Shown here: in pieces, positions 56,470 through 64,000 of the stretch
Layout of the letters: every line of letters begins with the position of its first letter
Numbering within the stretch: position 1 is the stretch's first letter
NCBI RefSeq assembly: GCF_037975245.1
Contig: NC_092567.1
Span: forward strand, 3,023,214 to 3,087,213
Source: Apostichopus japonicus
Lineage: Eukaryota > Echinodermata > Holothuroidea > Aspidochirotida > Stichopodidae
Reading direction: 5' to 3'
DNA: 64,000 nt
Position numbers and translations under genes: made by a program
Notes under the pieces: generated by a model
The model's database searches: none
Told to the model about the DNA's origin: nothing
Seen by the model: the letters and a program-made list of their open reading frames with translations, nothing else

Positions 56470-57215
56470 CCTTTAGCTAATTTCCAATTGCCAACAGCCT
56501 CTCCTATTAATGAGGCGTAACACACATGTAATATAATAGGCTGCACTGTGGGAGATACAATAGATTATAAAACAAGGTTTCCACAAGTTGACCACTGGTG
56601 ACATTTGACCTCCACAAAAAACAAATGGATTGTTGAACTAACTACTGTACATACTTTATAAGAGGTTGGTCCAAGCTTCCCTTCTTGAAATATCGTGTTT
56701 ACGATGTTCACAATTTGACCCATGGTGACCCCAACCTTTGACCTCCACAAAAATCCATACTGTAGGTATCTTGAACTCAACGTGACACAACTACTGCATG
56801 TATACTCAATACTGTATGAGATTGGTCCAAGCTTCCCTTCTTGAAATATCGTGTTTACGATGTTCACAATTTGGCCCATGGTGACCCCAACCTTTCACCT
56901 CCACAAAAATCCATACTGTAGGTATCTTGAACTCAACGTGGCACAACTACTGTATGTATACTAAATATGAGATTGGTCCAAGCTTCTCTTCTGGAGATAT
57001 CGTCATTACAAGGTTTCACAGTTTCACAGACCCCTAATGACCTTTGACCTCTAAAGGCAGTAGGCTTTTTCTACTCAATTTGGTACTTTTACACACCAAA
57101 TATGATATTGGTCCAAACTTCTATTCTAGAGATATCCTGTTTCCAAGCAAGGTTTCACACACACTCATCTGCCTGCATGACTACAAAGGTTACGATTATC
57201 ATCGATACCAAACAT
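56470..57215 (+). repeat. dispersed repeat, copy B: head, four monomers, tail
   Basis: Same plan as copy A at 6185-6755. The head contains AATTTCCAATTGCCAACAG, TGAGGCGTAAC and GGGAGATACAATAGATTATAAAACA. Then come about four ~150-bp monomers with TTGGTCCAAGCTTCCCTTCT, GAAATATCGTGTTTACGATG and TTTGACCTCCACAAAAA. The tail is GCCTGCATGACTACAAAGGTTACGATTATCATCGATACC. Two adjacent monomers are almost identical (56640-56790 and 56800-56950), implying recent duplication. The last monomer has TGACCTTTGACCTC, an AGGTCA direct repeat with one-base spacing on the other strand. Confidence 0.8.
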
Positions 57216-58380
57216 GTGCTGGGAAAGAATATTTTATTCCTAGGTGGTGCAATGATTTTACATGAAAAGTAGATATCAAGACAATTTCAGCCCAATAACC
57301 CTATGATGCCAAACTCTATGCTGGGTGTTACAAGCATGGACAATATACACAGGCTTTTTATACTTGTAAGCGCAGATAATTTAATATATAAAGCAGTAAT
57401 ATCTATCCACCGGAATATCTCTTACAAGAGAGTTAAAGAAGTCAAAAATGGTTAATCTTAGTTAAACTGCCATTTTGTGGAACCTAAAGAGAAAAGTAAA
57501 TGGTCTGAAACTGACTTACCAGTTGCCCTTCATGTCTTCATCTAGTCCTTGATTGTGTAGTTATGAGTTCATCTGCAGGTTTGTCCAGCTGTCAATTTGT
57601 TAAGAAAATTCCCGTAAATAGCCTTGTGTAAAAAAAAAAAAAACTTCAACAATATAGACAGTTTCTTTCATTGTGTGCCGTTTAAAGAAGGTGCAATTCC
57701 ATGTTCAGTACACTTGCCTAAAATCATCATAACGGTGATCATAGAAAAAACGAATTTAGTAAAGAAACATTCCCAATACCAAATGTACGCATACTGTACA
57801 ACGTATGTTTTCCTTAAAGGAATTTTTTGGCAGCCTATTGGGTATATGTAAAAAAACTCCATACAGTATTTTTTTTTTCATAGTGACAGTCCAACTGTAG
57901 TTCGGGGATTTTCTATCTTATGATACAGGAGAAGGGAAATGTTAACGTCATGCCAACTTCACATTTTGAACAGTGGAAAACGATGGGCGACTGTAACGTC
58001 ATCGCAACACATCGTTTCAGGAGCTGCAGAGACACTATCATTGGAAAGCTACATTGTAGCGAGGAAAGGTAACATTTCTGAAATAAAATAGCAATTGAGA
58101 TGAAAAATTCCCAGTGAAGTTAAAAGTCAGCAATCGTTTGAAGATTTAAAACATTCTAGAATTCCCAACTAGGTTTTCTTCATAATATGTTGCTCTGAAA
58201 TAACAACGTTTTGGAATCACAGCCATAGAGCAAAGTCTGTACACATTCCAGTGTACTGTATCAAGGCCAAGCTTAGAGTGAGATCTTTTGTGTTCACATC
58301 CATTCACACAGTCTGTTCACATTCCTGTGTATTGTCTCATGGCCAAGCTAAGAGCATTGAGATCTGATCGATTCTGACCA
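57216..58380. other. no gene recognised; small tandem duplication at 58224-58366
   Basis: AGTCTGTACACATTCCAGTGTACTGTATCAAGGCCAAGCTTAGAG recurs in diverged form about 83 bp later (CAGTCTGTTCACATTCCTGTGTATTGTCTCATGGCCAAGCTAAGAG). Otherwise only short frames. Confidence 0.45.
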
Positions 58381-58698
58381 ATGTGCCGCACTGACGTCAC
58401 TTCTCGATATAAGTCATTGTTAGACTCAAATTCTCTGGCAGGACTGGCCAACATTTCAACCACTCTATCACAGAAACTAACATTCATCACAGGACAAGGC
58501 TTAGGGCGATTGAAAGACAAACAGGAGCCCAAGGGCACTATGGAGTATTTATGGTTCCTTGCTTGTAAGGAATATTTACAAGGAAGCAGCACTGTTCTAA
58601 CATTGTTATGTGGTCCGATGTACACACACAATATTATTGCCAAAATGTATCACAAATCAACTGTTGTTCCTTTTGAGAACCTGTTGAGGACCAGGTGA
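58381..58698 (+). CDS. 105-codon ORF, function unknown
   Basis: An ATG-initiated plus-strand frame (MCRTDVTSRYKSLLDSNSLA at the start, later KDKQEPKGTMEYLWFLACKE) with fairly even composition. The opposite strand is also open over the same region, which weakens the case. A possible donor (ACCAG|GTGACT) lies at its end. No domain is recognised. Confidence 0.2.
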   Translation: MCRTDVTSRYKSLLDSNSLAGLANISTTLSQKLTFITGQGLGRLKDKQEPKGTMEYLWFLACKEYLQGSSTVLTLLCGPMYTHNIIAKMYHKSTVVPFENLLRTR

Positions 58699-58904
58699 CT
58701 GATAGGAGCAAGAGTTGGCTTTTTTTTACAGAACTCACAGAATCATCCTACAGTAACTGTTCTTATTAAGAATTTTAACGAAACCAAACGAAACCTTGAT
58801 CTCTAATAACTTTGCACAAAAAGGTTGCAGAGGAGTCAACTTATGTACAATTTAGATCAGGATATGGCCACAAAAATTCAAATAGTCAACTTAAAAGAAA
58901 CTAA

Positions 58905-59130
58905 TACAGGTCAATGGAGGTCAACCTGAGGTCAAAGGTCGCCCAAATGCAGGTCGACTATTGGATTGCAATAGCGTAACTTCCAACATCGATGGACATT
59001 TGGTTCTTCCTCTCACTATGGACTATCCACCCACCAAGTTTGGTCATGATACATCATTTCCTTATTGAGGTATCATGTACACAAGTCAAGCGTCACATAC
59101 ACACACACATGCCGAATTGAATGCATAGGT
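58905..59130 (+). repeat. diverged copy of the TGACCT dispersed repeat
   Basis: CAACCTGAGGTCAAAGGTCGCCC carries AGGTCAAAGGTCG, a direct repeat of the AGGTCA half-site with one-base spacing. It is followed by CCACCAAGTTTGGTCATGATAC, TTATTGAGGTATCATGTACACAAGTCAAGCGTCACAT and a CACACACACACATG tail, the same order as in copies A and B but strongly diverged. Confidence 0.6.
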
Positions 59131-61140
59131 TCCTTGCTATGCAAAACGCAAGGAACCAAAAATGATGTGACCAGAAGGACTGGATCCCATTTATCACTAA
59201 TATGTTCCTTTGATGGATGTCATTTAAAAACAGGCATGGGCTTTCAGTATATCTGGTAATCAATATAAGCATGATATCCCCCGTCAGCATCAGGGGAGAA
59301 AACTAAAATTTGGAAAGAATAGATGACATAGTAGGTGGAATAAATGTTGAGAAAAGGGGAAAAGTCACGTTAAAGGAGGAAAGATAACGCGTTCGGTTAA
59401 GTAAACTACTGTAACTTACTTTTTTTCAAGGGAGGCTCTGACCGCATATTTTGTTTGTATAGTAAGCTGAAGAAACTTGTGTCAGTAATGTACTGTATGA
59501 AGGAATCTAGGAAATGTGACTTGGTAACTTATTTGTGTAACTGTCCTGTGATCGGAACATATAAAGTGCTTGTGAAAAGGCTTGATTGTGTGCATAGGAC
59601 ATGTGAACATGGGGTAATTTACATGCGTGATATTCAATGTGGTAATGAGAAGATCAATTGAGTTTCTGTTTTAAAGGTGTATGGTAATCATTGTGGGATG
59701 GAGCCATCCGCACCAACAAAGATTGGAAGGTATGTCTCATCAATCATGTTTTTTAAATTAATATATCACTTCTATTACTGGTCATGATGGTAGTTTCTCA
59801 TTGTCTTTTATGTACACATGAATTAATATTTACACATTGGATTTCAGGATAACACTGCTACCTGAACCAAATCACAGGAAAGAGGGTACCATTTTACGAA
59901 ACTGTTACAACCGTACACAGAGAAGCAACCCTTGTTGCTGATCGGGAGGAGACTGAGGAGGGTCCAAAACAGGCACAGGACAATGCAGTCTCGAGTGCAG
60001 CAGTACTGGGAAGGGTTTGATACAGGTTGGGGAGCGAATGCGAGACGAGTCCTCAAGGCCTGTTTTAAACATGGACACAGAACAACAATTTCGACAGCCA
60101 TAGTCAGCTGGACACAGATCTGGCATTTTTCAGAAACTTACTCCTCGTCTGTCCTCATGGGGAAAACAATTATTAAGCGTTTCCTTGTTAATGTGTTCCA
60201 GGTTTCTTCTTCCTATGCCTTAAACACAAGGAATGCTAGTAAGAAAAAGAAACTCACCTTTTTATTTTCCACTCCAAGCATTTGCTTAATGATAAGTATT
60301 GTGTACAAGAATCCCTATATTCTTGTACCATTGTTCAAGTGACTGGAAACTATTTTAATACTCACTTATCAGAAAAAAATACTAAACCATCTAATCACAG
60401 CCTTCCACAAAATTCTTCCTATGCCAAATTCTAATTACAGGGAAAAACATCAACAATATGCAGGCCTACCAAGCTGATATTGATAGAACTCAGACCAAAC
60501 CACATAGGCCTAATCTTTAATACTTTCAACAATGCATTATATACTGTACCTACCAGCTTTTACTCTTTCCACAGCCTAGATATGCCTTCCTCGGTTCCTC
60601 CCCTAAAAACAATACTTTCCTCCCTAAATCAGTTACTAGAGATTCTTTCATTACAAAAAAAAAATCTTCACACATTGCCCCCAAGTCCCTTGAAAATATG
60701 TTATCTTCTTTCACTAAAATCTCCTAAATCACATAAATATTTACTTCAGTTCTTTCACTACCTAATTTAACTCTTTCCACTTAGCCTAACCAATATGCCT
60801 TCTCTCTTTCTGCTCCTGAGAAATGTTTGCTTCCTCCCCTGAAATACATTAGTTTCCTTCCCCTAAAACCTAAGATTTAGGGGCGGAAAGTAACGTTTTT
60901 TAGGGGAGGAAACTGACACAGAAACAGGTTAGGAAATTAATGGAAGGGCTAGTGCCATTAGTGATGGGGTCATTATCTGCAGAATAACTATTGAATTCAG
61001 CCCATTGCTACTACAACTTCATTAATTATGTCTTATTTTATGGTACTGGGGAATACTGTATCATCACTGCATTGCTATCACTGTATCAGTGTCACTTAAC
61101 TTACATTTTAACACTTAGTGTGCGCGAAATGTATGCATTG
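59131..61140. other. no gene established
   Basis: Frames at 59844-60342 are open on both strands and show no family signature. A possible acceptor (ATTTCAG) precedes 59849. Near 60850-60920, TTCCTTCCCCTAAAA...TTTTAGGGGAGGAAA forms inverted C/T- and G/A-rich repeats. Confidence 0.35.
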
Positions 61141-61148
61141 ACGATACT

Positions 61149-61180
61149 ACTAGTATTAGTAATAGCCTACTAATACTAGT
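61149..61180. repeat. perfect 13-bp-stem hairpin ACTAGTATTAGTA/TACTAATACTAGT
   Basis: A perfect 13-base inverted repeat around the loop ATAGCC, extended by one more T-A pair. It is followed by further TAGTATTACTACTA sequence. Confidence 0.85.
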
Positions 61181-62197
61181 ATTACTACTATTACGGGATT
61201 CCGGGCTTGGGCTACATCGCGTGACATATCATTACACTGTATTTTTGGCGGCTAAGTTCGGCCTTACACAATGGTCTTCATCTTCTTTATCTGACAAATT
61301 AAAAATGAAAGACCGATTTACAGAAGACAACTTTGAATGGGAATTCTTAGTTTAGCGTGCAAAATGTGTACATCATGCAGGTGAAAGTATAGGCTCTAAA
61401 AAAATTTCATCGCAGTTTCTAGATGCTTGCGAGTATAAGACTAAAATCAATTCTGATATCACACCAAACAAAGATTCCCTTATTTTTATATTACTTACTT
61501 GACTGGGATACCTCTTTTGTCAATTTCAGAAGGACTCACATCTTGAGACGGTCAGTCACAGTTCACGAATAACCACACCCATTCTTGCGTTATCTCAGTT
61601 GAGGGCCATGTTTCGATTTGAAGTTAGCATACTTGTTGGAAGCGATAGCTTTCCATAAAGGTACCACACCACAATTAGCGTATAGCTCGAAAATGTAACC
61701 ATAAGTCAGAAGAAAAGAGCTACAATGACCTAAGGTAATGCTTGTTTTAGCATATTTTCAGTTGTCATCATCGTTTTTTCTGCCTTTATGTGAATTATAA
61801 ACAGCAAAAGTTATTCATCAAAAGCCATGGGCGGCGATCATGGGGGTGACGGGGGGGGGGGGGATGTCCCCAATATTTTAGGTGGGGGATATAGTATCTA
61901 ATATCCCCCCCCCAATATTTGGTGGCATAGTTTTTTGGGGGCTATAAATAGAAAATAATGCGTGAGATTATTTATCCAAACAATACTAGGCGGCGGCTAA
62001 AACCTTTATCCAACACATGCTGCATAAGGTAAATGACACTTCGTGGTCGTATAGCAAGTTGTCACTCATGATTATCATAATGTCTGTACATCTCTTGTGT
62101 ATGAGTGTAAGTACGTACAATCATATATATGATCCACATCGATATGGGTTCACTTGGTTTCCATTTGGCTGTATGTTTCCTGCAAGATTTCTAACAG

Positions 62198-62445
62198 CAG
62201 GCGCGTAGCCAAGGGGGGGGGGGGGAGGGGGCAAACGGGGCGCATATTTTTATGATATCGCTAGTAATTTCAAAGAAGAAAATGCAAAGATGCAACTTAC
62301 AACGCCTGGGAAGTGCCATTTCCAGCGCTCTGGGTGGCATTTTAGCAAAAAATTCCTGTTACGCTTCGCGCCAACCAATAGTGGCGCTACGCTTAGATAG
62401 TATTCCTTCACGAATCGCCCCTTCCTTGGCAAATTCCGCGCGTCA
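62198..62445 (-). mobile_element. short core-bearing element nested in 61826-62789
   Basis: One end is CAGGCGCGTAGCCAAGG followed by a G-run. The other, read on the minus strand, is GTGACGCGCGGAATTTGCCAAGG. The core is on the minus strand at 62303-62402. Read in that direction it is collinear with the element near 14933 (AATTTGCCAAGG, core, then ATTACT.AGCGATATCAT). Target duplication not clear, so the boundaries are approximate. Confidence 0.65.
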
Positions 62446-62634
62446 CAATTCTTACTTAATTTCACCAAAAAAACGTCACAGACTTTCACCGAAAGTAGTT
62501 TTTACTTTTTTTCAAAATGAATTGCTAATTAGCTAGACGGACTGCATCCGTACTGAAATTTGGTTTGCCGATAAAAAAGGAAAATAGGGCTGTAGCAACC
62601 AGTTACTATATACATTTATACATCTACATATAGG

Positions 62635-62636
<2 letters not shown>

Positions 62637-62675
<39 letters not shown>
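62637..62675. repeat. (TA)n microsatellite
   Basis: About nineteen uninterrupted TA dinucleotides inside the 61826-62789 element. Confidence 0.95.
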
Positions 62676-62678
<3 letters not shown>

Positions 62679-62797
62679 AAATATCACAATTTTTTCGAAC
62701 AATTTTGGGGATGAAAGTTGCTAAGCGCCTGCACCCAAGCACATGCCCCCCCCCCCCTTCCCAATATTCGAAACAAATCGCCGACCCTGTCAAAAGC

Positions 62798-64000
62798 TCT
62801 GCGAGAACTCGCTTTCGGGAACACAATACAAGAGGAGAAATGAGTTTTTGTCTTCTCTTATCGTACTATATCTCTTCCTCCCTCCCCCTCCCTCCCCTTC
62901 CCTTTCCCCTATAGATGTCACCATCAGATATTTCTAGCCATCCGGTCCTTTCAGAAAGAAGTACTTTCTCTCGTCGGTGAGTACTTTGATCAAAGTAAAA
63001 ATTTTATATCCTAATATTCAATAAACCACCAAAACAGGTGTCCATTTGTTAACTGAAATAAGTTGCCAGTAGGTTTACATAATCTATCCCTAGACCATCC
63101 AATTATAGGTGACATTATAACTAAGTATCCAGTACTCAATTTGACCTGTCACTGGTTATCTGTATAAAGTGCCCAAATTGAAATATATCAGGACTTCTAC
63201 TTTGGTTAGTCTAGAAGGCTGTTGTGTGTATTTTCTTACGTATTATTATAACAATTCCACAAAAAAAATTACTGAAATGGTTATAAGAGTTGTAACTCAA
63301 CCAAGTATTTTGTTCAGCTAGAATTCGAACTTTAAGTTTGGGAGTCAGGACAAATAAACCTGAGTGTCTATGACTTGGGAATCTCTGTTATAGCATTGAT
63401 CAGGTTAATCCTTGAATTGATCTCGTCCAATTTATCTAAATTTGGATCAATGAGACCAGTCCATCATGACTACCACGTACATGACTGGTGAACTTTCACA
63501 TCCTCCTTATTTCCTCACTAAATCATTTGCACCCATGCTAAAGGCCTTGCTTTTTAATTAGCCCTTCTTTGTCAGGTTAAGAGATGGTACTCCCGATAGC
63601 ATAGAGAAGCGTGGGTAAGCAGATAGGGAATACTGATCTTGCATTGAGATTTAGTAACGGCTAGGCTAGGAAGCCTTCAAATCAGTTTCAATAACTCAAA
63701 AAAATGATTAAAAAGTCAAGATGATTATCTTTATTTATTCTCCCATATTCCTGAATAAGTGATTTGAAGAAAAAAAAATGAGATCCCTCAGGTAACTTAC
63801 AAAGTTGTCATGTAAAAAAAGGATTATTATAAAACATACTGGAAAACATCAACACTTTAAAATATTACTATTGCTGTAATTAATTAAATACTTCAAAGAA
63901 CCAATCACAAGTGAAGTCAAGATGTTTCCAGTAAGCTCAGTCTAAAGTACACACATGTTTCCTGACATTAAAAGTATTTGCCTAGAGTACCATTGTTCTG
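62798..64000. other. no gene recognised
   Basis: A C/T-rich stretch at 62875-62910, then AT-rich sequence with short frames to the window edge. Confidence 0.4.

Larger units (their letters stand above)
61826..62789 (+). mobile_element. hAT-like element (TSD TCAAAAGC) with nested relative
   Basis: The left end CATGGGCGGCGATC and right end ATCGCCGACCCTG are imperfect inverted repeats. A perfect 8-bp duplication TCAAAAGC flanks it at 61818-61825 and 62790-62797. The left 60 bp resemble the left end of the element at 38882 (same CATGGGCGGCGAT start, then G-runs and an ATATCCCCCCCC stretch). It contains the core-bearing element 62198-62445 and a TA microsatellite. It is non-coding. Confidence 0.82.

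Noticed and set aside
59844-60342. Overlapping ORFs as a gene
   Set aside because: Both strands are open, frames change repeatedly, and no motif or splice pair supports either.

Overview
This is animal (metazoan) nuclear DNA, AT-rich and intron-dominated, with no bacterial-style gene packing. Canonical GTAAGT donors and pyrimidine-tract/AG acceptors bound the few convincing coding stretches. A NACHT exon of the expanded NLR type, a separate leucine-rich-repeat exon, and abundant small TIR transposons with long G/C homopolymers suggest a marine invertebrate, most likely an invertebrate deuterostome such as an echinoderm. The species assignment is inference.

Genes. The one clear protein-coding locus is on the minus strand at about 53.8-55.6 kb. 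It is a 1.5-kb NACHT NTPase exon whose ends are an exact acceptor (exon from 55306) and donor (exon to 53811). A small upstream exon (55635-55551) joins it in matching splice phase. A second NLR-like exon, one LRR unit on the minus strand, sits alone at 10.29-10.47 kb in an unusually AT-rich block. Weaker coding-looking sequence is listed with low confidence: minus strand 22.0-22.9 kb, a decayed unknown ORF chain at 27.3-28.6 kb, and a short ankyrin-like peptide at 47.7 kb.

Mobile DNA dominates the rest. Many elements can be bounded by terminal inverted repeats plus target-site duplications (TSDs). One block (18132-21011) holds a second element (19564-20669), which holds a third (19881-20285), each with its own perfect 8-bp TSD. 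Two copies of a ~1.2-kb element (13513-15649 and 38294-41048) have different insertions, so each copy is the empty site for the other's insertion. The right end has another nested element (61826-62789). Foldback elements with repeat-built arms lie at 39207-39862, 41131-41918 and 44405-45160. A 2.7-kb transposon with a degenerate transposase-like gene lies at 23223-25955. Most 8-bp-TSD elements begin CAGTGGCGG-like and fit the hAT superfamily. They share a ~100-bp GC-rich core placed 41-86 bp inside one terminus, found ten times in the window.

Other structure: a ~1.26-kb G-rich minisatellite (35.6-36.9 kb), palindromic minisatellites (42.7-43.0 and 51.1-51.7 kb), diverged low-copy duplications linking 35-37, 42-45.6 and 50-51.7 kb, and a dispersed repeat carrying nuclear-receptor-like TGACCTTTGACCT sequences (5.5, 6.2, 56.5 and 58.9 kb).

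Family assignments come from reading motifs by eye; no database was searched. Splice joins are predictions.
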